Position numbers and translations under genes: made by a program. A DNA stretch of 64,000 nucleotides from Mycobacterium sp. D16Q13 (lineage in GTDB: Bacteria; Actinomycetota; Actinomycetes; Mycobacteriales; Mycobacteriaceae): positions 248,001 through 312,000 of the forward strand of contig NZ_MAEW01000010.1 in the NCBI RefSeq assembly GCF_002013375.1. Direction: 5' to 3'. This document shows, in pieces, positions 38,361 through 46,914 of this stretch (its first letter is position 1; every line of letters starts with the position of its first letter). The notes below the pieces were generated by a model. That model worked only from the letters and a program-made list of their open reading frames with translations, ran no database searches and had not been told where the DNA came from.

Positions 38361-39143
38361 CTAGCTGTCTTTCTGGGCCTGCTTTTCTGCCTCGCGAGCG
38401 GCGCGTTGTGCCTTGCGCTCGGCAGCGTCCTGGGCATCCCACTGCGCGGCCTCGGCCAAGGTCGGCGCGGACCCACCCAGCCGATGCGGCACCCAGTACT
38501 CTCCTGCCGGATGCTGGCCGTAGTCGTCCTGCACCTCCAGCAGCAGGTGCTGCATGCGAGCGTGCAGAAGAGCGGTGAGCTCCGAAACCGGCAGCGTCGG
38601 CTCGATAGGTGCGCCCACAGCGATAGAGATCGGCGTATTGGTGCGACCGAGATTCTTGGGATGCCCCTTGGTCCAAATGCGCTGCGCACCCCAGACGACG
38701 TGCGGAACGATCGGCACACCGGCCTCGATGGCCATGCGTGCCGCCCCTGATTTGAATTCCTTGATCTCAAAGCTGCGGCTGATGGTGGCCTCCGGGTACA
38801 CCCCCACCAGTTCACCGGCCTTGAGCTTGTCGACCGCCTCGGCGTAGGACGCGGCACCGTCCACGCGGTCGACCGAGATATGCCGGCAGCCCCGCATGAT
38901 GGGGCCGGTGATCTTGTTGTCGAAGGTTTCCTTCTTGGCCATGAACCGCACCTTGCGCCCCTTTTTCTGAAGGAACGCCGGCAGCCCGGCGAAGGTGAAA
39001 TCCATGTATCCGGTGTGGTTGATCGCCACAACCGCCCCGCCTTCAGTCGGCAGGTTCTCGACACCCGTAACGGTGAATTTCAGGCCTTGAATGGCCCAGA
39101 CGGTACGGGCAAGCCCGATCACCGTTCCATAAACAGGCTCCAC
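38361..39143 (-). CDS. Second PlsC-type acyltransferase
   Basis: 260 residues, GTG start. Paralogue of the downstream gene with the same motif set: NHTGYMDFTFAG, YAEAVDKLKAGELVGVYPEA, VPIVPHVVWGAQRIWTKGHP. The C-terminal tail is Ala/Lys/Glu-rich and probably helical. No intergenic space to the following acyltransferase, so a tandem duplication in one transcript. Equivalent to Rv3815c; acyl-acceptor preference cannot be told from sequence. Confidence 0.9.
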   Translation of the reverse strand: MEPVYGTVIGLARTVWAIQGLKFTVTGVENLPTEGGAVVAINHTGYMDFTFAGLPAFLQKKGRKVRFMAKKETFDNKITGPIMRGCRHISVDRVDGAASYAEAVDKLKAGELVGVYPEATISRSFEIKEFKSGAARMAIEAGVPIVPHVVWGAQRIWTKGHPKNLGRTNTPISIAVGAPIEPTLPVSELTALLHARMQHLLLEVQDDYGQHPAGEYWVPHRLGGSAPTLAEAAQWDAQDAAERKAQRAAREAEKQAQKDS

Positions 39144-39190
39144 GTGACGAGCCTAGCGCTGGTGGTCCACCCGGTGCACTCGATACCCGT

Positions 39191-39973
39191 CTAACGCTGC
39201 ACGAGACCGCCACCGTCGGCCACGATCACCTGACCCGTGATGAACGAGCCCGCGTCCGACAACAGCAGTAGCGCCGGTCCGATCATCTCGTCGGTGGACG
39301 CCAGGCGCCCCATGAAGGACTGCGCGGCCATGGCGTCGATGACCTCCTGCGGGTTCTGCTGCAGCATGTAGGTATCGACAGTGCCGGGCGCCAGCGCGTT
39401 CACCCGGATGCCTCGCCCGGTGTACTCGGCGGCCATCGACCGGGTGAAGGACATGAGCGTGGCCTTCATGGCCGCGTACATCGACAACATCGGCACGTAC
39501 TGAAAAGCGGCCACCGACACCACGTTGAGCACCGAGGCATGCTCACTGGCAGTGAGATGCGGCAACGCCGCCTGCACCAGGAATATCGGCCCGCGCACAT
39601 TGACGTCGAACGACTTGCCCAGCGCCTCAGGCGTGTAGCTGCCCATGGGCTGCGCGACCGGGTTGGCGGCCGCGTTGACCACGATGTCGATGCCGCCGTA
39701 CTCGTCGACCGTGCTCGCGACCAAACCGTCGATATCACTCAGGTCGCCCATGTGGGCGGGCACGCCGAGGGCCCGATACCCCTTGTCCTGTAGCCCCTTC
39801 GCCGCGGTGGTACAGGCATCGGCCTTGCGGCTGGACACCACCACCGATGCCCCGCAGGCACCGAGAGCCTCGGCTATTGCGTACCCGATTCCGCGGGTCC
39901 CACCGGTAACAATCGCGGTACGTCCCGACAAGTCGTAGAGCGTCTGGAAGTCATTGAGGTTCACGCCCGGCAC
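39191..39973 (-). CDS. Short-chain dehydrogenase/reductase
   Basis: 260 residues, classical SDR: NAD(P) motif TGGTRGIGYAIAEALG, NAAANP in place of NNAG, catalytic YAAMK, and a C-terminal substrate cap ending GGGLVQR. Similar to FabG-like 3-oxoacyl reductases, but the substrate is unknown. The start is GTG (VPGVNLNDF); a second GTG three codons later is possible. It lies 47 bp upstream of two acyltransferase genes on the same strand, probably in their operon, and diverges from the APH-like gene across only 35 bp. Confidence 0.88.
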   Translation of the reverse strand: MPGVNLNDFQTLYDLSGRTAIVTGGTRGIGYAIAEALGACGASVVVSSRKADACTTAAKGLQDKGYRALGVPAHMGDLSDIDGLVASTVDEYGGIDIVVNAAANPVAQPMGSYTPEALGKSFDVNVRGPIFLVQAALPHLTASEHASVLNVVSVAAFQYVPMLSMYAAMKATLMSFTRSMAAEYTGRGIRVNALAPGTVDTYMLQQNPQEVIDAMAAQSFMGRLASTDEMIGPALLLLSDAGSFITGQVIVADGGGLVQR

Positions 39974-40008
39974 GCTACCCGTCGCCCGATGACGGGCAGA
40001 CTGGAACG

Positions 40009-40731
40009 GTGACGATTCCGATCGAGCCGGTGACCATTCCCGAGATCGTGTCCCATATCGCAGCGGGACGGCCGATACTCCCGGTGTGGGACAACGAAAT
40101 TGGCGGCCACACGTTTCAGATCGGCGACGGGCCAGGCCGTGAATTCATCAAGGTGTCGGAGCCTCATCCGGCGATTGACCTGCGTGTCGAGGCCGAAAAG
40201 CTCGCCTGGGCAGGCCACTACACCACGGTTCCCGTGGTCCTGGGTGTCGACACCGGCGGTCCGCTGCATTGGCTGCACACCGCCGGTGTCGACGGCAACA
40301 GCGCGGTGGTGCCCCGCTGGATCAACGACCCCGGGCCCGCAGTGCGCGCCATCGGTTCCGGGCTGCGCGCGCTGCATGACCGGCTGCCCGCGGACGACTG
40401 CCCCTACAGCTGGGCGGTGGCCGATCGAGTGGCCCGTCTCGTCAATCCCGAGGGGCTGACGCACCACCCGCCGATCGATCGCCTGGTGGTGTGTCACGGT
40501 GACGCGTGTGCGCCCAACACTCTCGTGGATGACGCCGGGAACTGTTGTGGCCATGTCGATTTCGGCGATATGGGAGTTGCCGATCGCTGGGCGGACCTTG
40601 CGGTGGCCAGCTGGTCATTGGAATGGAACTACGGTGCGGGCTGGGACGCCACTTTCTTCGAGGCGTACGGCGTCGCGGAGGACTCTGAGCGCATGGCCTA
40701 CTACCGGCGCCTATGGGACTCCGAAGATTAA
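40009..40731 (+). CDS. Aminoglycoside phosphotransferase-like kinase, Rv3817 homologue
   Basis: 240 residues, protein-kinase-like fold. The catalytic loop VCHGDACAPNTLVDDAG (Brenner motif HGDxxxxN, near residue 163) and metal-binding HVDFGDMGVADRWADLA are intact, as is an N-terminal lobe with EFIKV for the ATP lysine. These are APH(3')-type features, and M. abscessus encodes many such genes, but only some confer resistance. Whether this protein acts on drugs or a metabolite cannot be decided from sequence. Confidence 0.85.
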   Translation: MTIPIEPVTIPEIVSHIAAGRPILPVWDNEIGGHTFQIGDGPGREFIKVSEPHPAIDLRVEAEKLAWAGHYTTVPVVLGVDTGGPLHWLHTAGVDGNSAVVPRWINDPGPAVRAIGSGLRALHDRLPADDCPYSWAVADRVARLVNPEGLTHHPPIDRLVVCHGDACAPNTLVDDAGNCCGHVDFGDMGVADRWADLAVASWSLEWNYGAGWDATFFEAYGVAEDSERMAYYRRLWDSED

Positions 40732-40778
40732 CCCTGCCTAGAGGCAGCGGACCGGCGGATTTCCGTAACCTGGATCGC

Positions 40779-41342
40779 ATGCGTCTCTCGACCCGCCGGG
40801 CCTTGATACTGATTGCACTCGTCGCGACCTTGGTGGTGGCGGCGGGCGGCGCCCTCGGTTTCTACCGTTCCCGCACCGCTAGCCCGGAATTTCCCGTGGT
40901 CGACACCTCCGCGCTATCCCCCGGGCGTGCCGCCGTGGTGCGGATTCTCGGGCACGAGTACGAGACGCAGGCCGGGATGGCCAAGTACTCCGACGGCAAC
41001 GACGAGCCATGGTGCGCCGACTTCACCAGTTGGGTGATGCGCGAGTCCGGCAAGCCGTTCTCCAACCCAAACTCCGGGAACTGGCGCATCCCCGGGGTGC
41101 TGACATTGACCGCATACCTCAAGAACGAGAGGCGTTACGAGACCCCCGACTACAGCCCAAAGCCCGGCGACATGGTGCTGTATGACGAACCGAGCCCGAA
41201 GGGCCAGCATGTCAACATCGTCCTGATCAACGACAACGGCACCCTCACCACGGTCGGTGGCGGCGAGGGCAGGGGAGTCGGGTTGTCGACCTATGTGGCC
41301 GCCGAAGACTCGGGGATCACCGGGTACGGACGTTACGAATGA
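40779..41342 (+). CDS. Membrane-anchored CHAP-domain protein
   Basis: 187 residues from ATG 40779 (MRLSTRRALILIALVATLVV); an upstream in-frame start would overlap the kinase gene and add no family feature. One N-terminal membrane anchor precedes a CHAP cysteine amidase/peptidase-like domain: nucleophile in EPWCADFTSWVMRESG and His in GQHVNIVLINDNG, with YSPKPGDMVLYD between. Probably an envelope peptidoglycan hydrolase or a related binding protein. Its TGA directly abuts the converging stop of the LysR gene. Confidence 0.82.
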   Translation: MRLSTRRALILIALVATLVVAAGGALGFYRSRTASPEFPVVDTSALSPGRAAVVRILGHEYETQAGMAKYSDGNDEPWCADFTSWVMRESGKPFSNPNSGNWRIPGVLTLTAYLKNERRYETPDYSPKPGDMVLYDEPSPKGQHVNIVLINDNGTLTTVGGGEGRGVGLSTYVAAEDSGITGYGRYE

Positions 41343-42236
41343 TCACCGCGCCACCGATCGCAACATCGTGGGGTTATCGGCGCGCTGCAGGTGGCGCAGG
41401 AACTGCGACATCGCGGGTGAGACGGCCGAGTCCGCACGTCGGATGAACAGCGTCTCGACTCGGGCCCGTGTCGGCGTCAACTGGTGCATCCGCAACAGCG
41501 AGGCCCGCTGCGAAGCGGAAACGACCCCGACGGGAAGCAGTGTCACACCCATATCGGCCGCGACGCATCCGAGAATTCCTTCCAGACTGCCGAACTCAAG
41601 AACCTGCGGGTCCGCGACATCGTGGTCGGCGAAAATCTCGTGCAGCCGGTCGCGGTAGGCGCAGCCGTTGCGGAAGACGAGTATTCGCGTCGACGTGTCG
41701 AAGACTTCCCGGCTGTCGGCATGACGTTGGGCGGTGACCAGCACCAGCTCTTCCACAAAGGCTAAATCCGTTACAAGAGAACTATTCTCGATGGGTCCGC
41801 AGACAAATCCGCCATCCAGTCGATGGTCGTTCACCATGGCGGTCAACTCGGCCGTGGTGCCCGTGGTAAGCGTGAAGTCGACTCGCGGGCAGTCAGCGGC
41901 ATACGCGGCCAGGATGCCGGGCAGGCGCAGGCCCGCCGTGGTCTCCATGGCTCCGATCGCCAGCGTCCCGGTGGGTTCGGCCTCATCGCCGACTACCTGA
42001 GCGGCTTCCCTCAGCAGTGCCGTGATTCGTTCGGCATACGGCAGAAAGGCTTCCCCAGCGTTGGTCAGGGTCACTCCACGCGCGTGCCGACGAAACAGCT
42101 CGACACCGAGTTCGTCTTCCAGCGCCTTGATGTGGGTGCTGACGTTCGACTGCACGGTGTGGAGCTGCTTCGACGCATGGGAGATACCACCGGCCTCGGC
42201 GACCGCGAGGAAATGCGTGATGTCACTGAGCTCCAT
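41343..42236 (-). CDS. LysR-family transcriptional regulator
   Basis: 297 residues from ATG 42236; a TTG four codons upstream is a weaker alternative. N-terminal winged helix (MELSDITHFLAVAEAGGISH ... VQSNVSTHIKALEDELG) and a periplasmic-binding-like effector domain. Third gene of a nitronate monooxygenase-tautomerase-LysR operon (12-bp gap), so it probably controls that operon. The T-N11-A palindrome upstream of the first gene is a likely target. Confidence 0.9.
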   Translation of the reverse strand: MELSDITHFLAVAEAGGISHASKQLHTVQSNVSTHIKALEDELGVELFRRHARGVTLTNAGEAFLPYAERITALLREAAQVVGDEAEPTGTLAIGAMETTAGLRLPGILAAYAADCPRVDFTLTTGTTAELTAMVNDHRLDGGFVCGPIENSSLVTDLAFVEELVLVTAQRHADSREVFDTSTRILVFRNGCAYRDRLHEIFADHDVADPQVLEFGSLEGILGCVAADMGVTLLPVGVVSASQRASLLRMHQLTPTRARVETLFIRRADSAVSPAMSQFLRHLQRADNPTMLRSVAR

Positions 42237-42248
42237 ACCCGGAGTCAA

Positions 42249-42662
42249 TCACGCGTTCGCAACGGCCGGAACCGCCAGTTCGCCGGTGACGTATTGCGCC
42301 TGGCCGAAGCCGAAAGACCAATCCTGGGGTCCGTTTTCGCTGATCGCCGCGAATAGATCCGCGCCTGCCACGCCCACGGCGGCCAGCTTGGCGGCCAGTG
42401 AGGCGAAGACCTTCTGTTTGGTCTCCGTCGTCCGGCCCGCTTGGGTGAAGATATGCACGATCACCAGCTGGGCCGATCGGCGAAATCCCAGTCCCGCATC
42501 CTCGGCGATGATATCCGTCGAGGCGTGCGCGGTAATGATCTGGAATCGGTCTCGCACAGGGATTTTCAAGACCTCTACTAGGGCCTCGTGCACCGCGTCG
42601 GCGATGGCGCGCTGCTGTTCTCGCGTCCGATCCGAGGTCACGTCGATACGCACTAATGGCAT
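42249..42662 (-). CDS. Tautomerase-superfamily protein
   Basis: 137 residues. The initiator Met is followed by Pro, the catalytic base of the 4-oxalocrotonate tautomerase/MSAD superfamily, in MPLVRIDVTSDRT. Length and the ending ENGPQDWSFGFGQAQYV fit the long tautomerase group found in actinobacteria. Overlaps the nitronate monooxygenase stop by 10 bp, so the two enzymes are co-translated and may act on the same nitro- or oxo-acid substrate. The substrate is unknown. Confidence 0.87.
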   Translation of the reverse strand: MPLVRIDVTSDRTREQQRAIADAVHEALVEVLKIPVRDRFQIITAHASTDIIAEDAGLGFRRSAQLVIVHIFTQAGRTTETKQKVFASLAAKLAAVGVAGADLFAAISENGPQDWSFGFGQAQYVTGELAVPAVANA

Positions 42663-43633
42663 GGGTTGACTCCTTGGTGTGTCGGGTTGATAGCGGCGGC
42701 CTGGGCCACCATGGAATGGATGATGTCGGCGGCACTCTCGACACTCCGTATCTGACCAATGCCCTCGCCGACAATCAGATTCGCGACGGTGTAATCCTCA
42801 CCGGCCAAACCTTTCTGGTAATCGATACGGGCCCGGTCAAGATGTCTGATGAGCTCGGCCTCGTGGTCATGCCACGTGTTGACGAAGTCATTGCGCAACA
42901 CCCTGCCGCTGTACGCAGGCGGCCAACTCTTGCCGCGCACAATGTCGTAGACATGTTGGCGGATGGTGTCATCGCCACCGGCCTGAAGGGCATATCGCTG
43001 GGCGGCCGCAGAGATCGCCGCTTCCTGCGCGGCCAGAAAGCGCGTCCCGACCAATGCACCGTCGGCACCCAGGGCCAGCGCGGCAGCCAGGCCGCGACCA
43101 TCGGCCACCCCGCCTGCGGCCAAAACCAGCACCTGAGGCGCATTTTTTGCGACGACGTCCACAATCTCGGGCACCAGGGTGAATGTTGATCGTTGTCCGG
43201 CCCCGTGTCCGCCCGCTTCTCCCCCTTGAGCCGCGATGACGTCGGCACCCACCGCGATGGCCCGGGAAGCCTGCTCGATGTTGTGGACCTGGCAGATCAG
43301 AGGCACCCCGGCGGCCCGGATCCGCGGCGCATAGGGCGCGGGGTCGCCGAACGACAGGAAGATCGCCGCGGGATTCTGTGCCAACACGAAATCAAGGACA
43401 TGTTCGTTGCCGTTCAGGGTCCAGGTGATGAACCCGCATCCCACGGCACCGCGCGCCCGTTCGAACTGTTGGCGAATCCACGTCTCGTTCGCGTAGCCGC
43501 CGCCGAGTAGGCCCAACCCACCCGCCGCGCCGACGGCGCTCGCGAGGCGCGCATCGGCGACACCATCCATCGGCGCCAGGACCACCGGATGCTCGATGCC
43601 GAAGTGGTGGGTCAACCGAGTTTTCAAGGTCAT
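42653..43633 (-). CDS. Nitronate monooxygenase (2-nitropropane dioxygenase family)
   Basis: 326 residues, FMN-dependent TIM barrel. Motifs: HPVVLAPMDGVADARLASAV, VGCGFITWTLN, GADVIAAQGGEAGGHGA, VLVLAAGGVADGRGLAAALA and GADGALVGTRFLA. Predicted to oxidise nitronates such as propionate 3-nitronate. First gene of the operon with a tautomerase and a LysR regulator. Confidence 0.9.
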   Translation of the reverse strand: MTLKTRLTHHFGIEHPVVLAPMDGVADARLASAVGAAGGLGLLGGGYANETWIRQQFERARGAVGCGFITWTLNGNEHVLDFVLAQNPAAIFLSFGDPAPYAPRIRAAGVPLICQVHNIEQASRAIAVGADVIAAQGGEAGGHGAGQRSTFTLVPEIVDVVAKNAPQVLVLAAGGVADGRGLAAALALGADGALVGTRFLAAQEAAISAAAQRYALQAGGDDTIRQHVYDIVRGKSWPPAYSGRVLRNDFVNTWHDHEAELIRHLDRARIDYQKGLAGEDYTVANLIVGEGIGQIRSVESAADIIHSMVAQAAAINPTHQGVNPCH

Positions 43634-43690
43634 GTCTCAACCGTAGATTCGTGAGAAACCCCAGGTCCAACGGTTCCTCACGATAGGAGT

Positions 43691-43707
43691 GTTCTGTTTT
43701 TCAGAAC
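43691..43707 (-). promoter_or_regulatory. LysR-type T-N11-A palindrome
   Basis: GTTCTG-N5-CAGAAC is a perfect inverted repeat with the TTCTG-N5-CAGAA (T-N11-A) layout of LysR binding sites. It lies 58 bp upstream of the nitronate monooxygenase start, in the divergent spacer. The regulator is probably the LysR protein encoded third in that operon. Confidence 0.55.
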
Positions 43708-43763
43708 GATCTAGAGATTACATCCCTTGCCTTGAGAAGGCTGAGTCCCGATACCATCGAGGA

Positions 43764-44477
43764 GTGATCCTGCGCCAGATCGCGATCAATCGTGAAAAGC
43801 AGCCCGATGCTTGGTATTTGGACATTCCGTCGATTGCGCAGATCGCGGCGAAGCCCCTACAGCTGACCACCGGCGTCACCGTGATCGTCGGAGAGAACGG
43901 GTCGGGCAAGTCCACCTTCCTGGAGGCGGTGGCCTCCTCGTGGCGGTCGCGACTGCCCTACGCCGTCACTCATTGGGGCGCTCCCGGCGGAACCGAGGAC
44001 ACCGACCTGCACCGGGCCGTCTCCTTCGACGCCGAGCACCCGCGCCCCGGCGGGGGTTGCTTCCTGCGGGCCGAGGCGATGCACCAGCTGTTCACGGCGG
44101 TAGACCAACGCACCCCGGAACAGATATTCGACGGCAGACTCAACGAGCGCTCCCATGGGGAGTCCTTCCTGGCGTACCTTGCCGAACGGGACATGGAACG
44201 CGGGCTGTTCATCCTCGACGAGCCCGAGGCGGCGCTGTCCTTCACCTCATCCCTGCAGTTGATGGCGATGCTCGACGGCGAGATCTCCGCCGGATCTCAG
44301 GTCATCATGGCTACCCACTCACCTGTACTGGCGGCCTTCCCCGGCGCCACCATTCTGGAGTTCGGGGAAGACGGTGTACAGCAACGAGACTGGGAGGATC
44401 TGGCGATGGTGGGGCACTGGCGACGCTTTCTTGCCGATCCACGCGTCTATCTGCGGCACTTGTTCGAGACCGAATGA
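43764..44477 (+). CDS. Small ABC/AAA-type ATPase
   Basis: 237 residues. Walker A VGENGSGKST, signature-like region ERSHGESFLAYL, Walker B GLFILDEPEAAL and switch His in MATHSPVLAAFPG, so an SMC/RecF-like ABC ATPase without membrane domain. GTG 43764 (VILRQIAINREKQ) is chosen because similarity starts there; a longer version from 43689 would include the LysR-type palindrome. The start is uncertain: GAGGA lies almost against the GTG, so translation may be leaderless. Overlaps a small membrane protein gene, suggesting they work together. Function unknown. Confidence 0.82.
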   Translation: MILRQIAINREKQPDAWYLDIPSIAQIAAKPLQLTTGVTVIVGENGSGKSTFLEAVASSWRSRLPYAVTHWGAPGGTEDTDLHRAVSFDAEHPRPGGGCFLRAEAMHQLFTAVDQRTPEQIFDGRLNERSHGESFLAYLAERDMERGLFILDEPEAALSFTSSLQLMAMLDGEISAGSQVIMATHSPVLAAFPGATILEFGEDGVQQRDWEDLAMVGHWRRFLADPRVYLRHLFETE

Positions 44478-44818
44478 TGCAACGGGACATGCGCTGTGCG
44501 GTACTGGGCGCCGCCTGCGCGATCGGATTCAGTCCTGCTGCGGCGGCGCTGACTGTGGTCGCATACCGGTTTCCGGTGCCGATGACGGGTTACGTCAGCG
44601 GTCCAGCCAATATCTGGGCAGCGATGTTCGGCGCCGTTTTCTACTTGGTGCTGGGCGGTTTCGCCGTCATCGGCGGCTTCGGAGCCGGAGCCGGGCTGTT
44701 GGCGGAACGGCTACGATCACACCACGCAGTGCCCTACACGGTCGGCGCCTCGTTCGTCGTCGCGCTATTGGGCGCGCTATCCCTTGCCCTGTTGGAACAC
44801 GCCGTCGGGGTCTGGTGA
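44474..44818 (+). CDS. Small membrane protein coupled to the ATPase
   Basis: 114 residues with three hydrophobic segments (LGAACAIGFSPAAAALTVVA, AAMFGAVFYLVLGGFAVIGG, GASFVVALLGALSLALL). ATG at 44474 overlaps the ATPase stop (ATGATG), a coupling typical of functional partners. No family recognised. The last 42 bp overlap the 3' end of the opposing MarR gene. Confidence 0.65.
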   Translation: MMQRDMRCAVLGAACAIGFSPAAAALTVVAYRFPVPMTGYVSGPANIWAAMFGAVFYLVLGGFAVIGGFGAGAGLLAERLRSHHAVPYTVGASFVVALLGALSLALLEHAVGVW

Positions 44819-45256
44819 CCGATCGACCAGCGATGCCATCCGGCGGGTGAGGCCTTCGAGGATCTCGGCGGCCTCGGCAAGAGTGCGCTGCTCCTCGGGC
44901 GGCAACGTACTCAGCCACGGATCTAGAACGCTCTGCCGCTCGGCACGCATGGCAACAAGGGCCTCACGTCCCACCATGGTCAGCTTGATGCGCTGCGCTC
45001 GCTTGTCGGCGGGATCGACCCGCCGCTCGACATACCCGACATCCTGGAGCCGCTTTAATTGCACGGTCATAGTGGGCTGGCTGCAGTGGTCAGCCTGCGC
45101 CAGGTCCGAGATCCGCGCGTCCTCCATCTCCCCGACGAGTGCCAGTAGTCGCGCCTGCCCGGTAGGTACAGGCAGCTCAGCCTGGCTGGACACCCAGCGG
45201 TTGAGCCGCGCGATCACGGTCAGTACGTCGGCGGTGAGGCCATCGGTGGTGGACAC
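44777..45256 (-). CDS. MarR-family transcriptional regulator
   Basis: 159 residues, GTG start. Winged-helix core ARISDLAQADHCSQPTMTVQ followed by LKRLQDVGYVERRVDPADKR and a C-terminal dimerisation helix. No adjacent co-directional target gene; a palindrome 15 bp upstream suggests autoregulation and possibly control of the divergent metallo-beta-lactamase/Rieske gene. Its 3' end overlaps the small membrane protein gene on the other strand. Confidence 0.88.
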   Translation of the reverse strand: MSTTDGLTADVLTVIARLNRWVSSQAELPVPTGQARLLALVGEMEDARISDLAQADHCSQPTMTVQLKRLQDVGYVERRVDPADKRAQRIKLTMVGREALVAMRAERQSVLDPWLSTLPPEEQRTLAEAAEILEGLTRRMASLVDRSPDPDGVFQQGKG

Positions 45257-45270
45257 AGGCCGATTTTACG

Positions 45271-45286
45271 TAGCATCCCTATGCAA
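45271..45286. promoter_or_regulatory. MarR-type operator candidate
   Basis: TAGCAT-N4-ATGCAA, a 16-bp inverted repeat with one mismatch, lies in the 104-bp spacer between the MarR gene and the divergent Rieske/MBL gene. The TTGCAT half-site is common in MarR operators. Confidence 0.45.
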
Positions 45287-45360
45287 GGGGATTTTGGTGC
45301 ATTTTCCAGCGTCTTACGCACCTTTTTGCACCGTAATCGCAGCTCGATAGGCTGGGGGCC

Positions 45361-46914
45361 ATGCGAGTCACCAGTGTCGGCCACGCCGGATTCTTCATCG
45401 AGACGGCTGCGGGCAGCGTCCTCTGCGACCCCTGGGTCAACCCCGCGTACTTCGCCTCCTGGTTCCCATTCCCAGATAACAGCACCCTGGACTGGGACCG
45501 GCTCGGGAACTGCGACTACCTCTACGTCTCGCATCTGCACAAGGACCATTACGACCCGAAGAATCTGACCGAGCACGTCAACAAGGACGCCGTGGTGCTG
45601 CTGCCCGACTATCCGGTGCCGGACTTGAAGCGCGAGCTCGAAGGGCTGGGTTTCCACACGTTCGTGGAGACCGAGGACTCGGTGAAGCATCACGTGAGTG
45701 GCCCCAAGGGTGATCTGGACATCATGATCATCGCGCTGCGGGCCCCTGCCGATGGACCCATCGGCGACTCCGGCCTCGTGGTGTACGACGGCACCACCAC
45801 GGCTTTCAACATGAACGACGCCCGCCCCGTTGATCTGGATGTGCTGGCCCAGGAGTTTGGGCATGTCGACGTGCACATGCTGCAGTACTCGGGGGCTATC
45901 TGGTACCCAATGGTCTACGACATGCCCGCCCGCGCCAAGGAGGCCTTCGGCACCCAGAAGCGGCAGCGTGGAATGGACCGGTGCCGCCAGTACATCGCAC
46001 AGGTGGGCGCCACCTGGGTGATCCCATCCGCCGGGCCACCGTGCTTCCTGGACGCAGAGCTGCGTGACCTCAACGACGACCATGGCGATCCTGCGAACAT
46101 CTTCCCAGACCAGCTGGTGTTCCTGGACCAGATGCGCCAGCACGGTCACGACAGGGGTCTGCTGATGATTCCCGGCACCGTCGCGGATTTCACTGGCTCC
46201 GAACTCAATTCATTGACACATCCGGTGTCCGACGAGGAGGCCGAACATATCTTCGGCGCCGGGAAGGCCGCATACATCGAGGCATACGCGCAGCGAATGG
46301 CTCCCGTACTGGCCGCCGAGAAGGCGGGGTGGGCGCCCGCCGAGGGGGAACCGCTACTGGAGCCGCTGCGTGCCAAATTCGAGCCGATCATGGCGCAAAC
46401 CGATCAGATCTGCGATGGCATCGGCTACCCGGTAGAACTGCGCCTCGGCGCCGAGACTGTGGTGCTCGACTTCCCTAAACGCATTGTCCGCGAACCCATT
46501 CCCAATGAAAAGTTCCGGTACGGTTTCGGGATCGCACCCGAGCTGGCGCGTACCGTGCTCCGCGATGACGAGCCCGACTGGGTGAACACCATCTTCCTAT
46601 CCACCCGCTTCAAGGCCTGGCGAGTGGGCGGCTACAACGAGTACCTGTACACCTTCTTCAAATGTCTCACCAACGAGCGCATCGCCTACGCCGATGGCTG
46701 GTTCGCCGAAGCTCACGACGACAGTGCCTCGATCACCATGGACGGCTGGGAGATACAGCGCCGCTGCCCGCACCTGAAGGCTGACCTGTCGAAATTTGGT
46801 GTGGTGGAAGGAAAGACGCTCACCTGCAATCTGCACGGATGGGACTGGAACCTGGAGACCGGCCGCTGCCTGACCTCCAAGGGCCACGAGCTGCGGTCCA
46901 AGAAGCTCGGCTAG
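45361..46914 (+). CDS. Metallo-beta-lactamase fold protein with C-terminal Rieske domain, Rv3818 homologue
   Basis: 517 residues combining two metal domains. The N-terminal hydrolase-like fold has metal motif HLHKDH at residues 58-63 and further His/Asp around DVHMLQYSGAIWYPM. The C-terminal Rieske [2Fe-2S] domain has ligands Cys469-x-His471 (CPHLKAD) and Cys489-x2-His492 (CNLHGWDW). This arrangement resembles UlaG/CMP-sialic-acid hydroxylase-like proteins, so an oxidoreductase or redox-gated hydrolase is likely; the substrate is unknown. The converging stop codons with the next gene overlap at CTAG (46911-46914). Confidence 0.88.
   Translation: MRVTSVGHAGFFIETAAGSVLCDPWVNPAYFASWFPFPDNSTLDWDRLGNCDYLYVSHLHKDHYDPKNLTEHVNKDAVVLLPDYPVPDLKRELEGLGFHTFVETEDSVKHHVSGPKGDLDIMIIALRAPADGPIGDSGLVVYDGTTTAFNMNDARPVDLDVLAQEFGHVDVHMLQYSGAIWYPMVYDMPARAKEAFGTQKRQRGMDRCRQYIAQVGATWVIPSAGPPCFLDAELRDLNDDHGDPANIFPDQLVFLDQMRQHGHDRGLLMIPGTVADFTGSELNSLTHPVSDEEAEHIFGAGKAAYIEAYAQRMAPVLAAEKAGWAPAEGEPLLEPLRAKFEPIMAQTDQICDGIGYPVELRLGAETVVLDFPKRIVREPIPNEKFRYGFGIAPELARTVLRDDEPDWVNTIFLSTRFKAWRVGGYNEYLYTFFKCLTNERIAYADGWFAEAHDDSASITMDGWEIQRRCPHLKADLSKFGVVEGKTLTCNLHGWDWNLETGRCLTSKGHELRSKKLG

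Noticed and set aside
37439..39143. Acyltransferase pair as a split single gene
   Set aside because: Each half has a full PlsC motif set (NHTxYxD and YPEATIS), so they are two complete paralogues.
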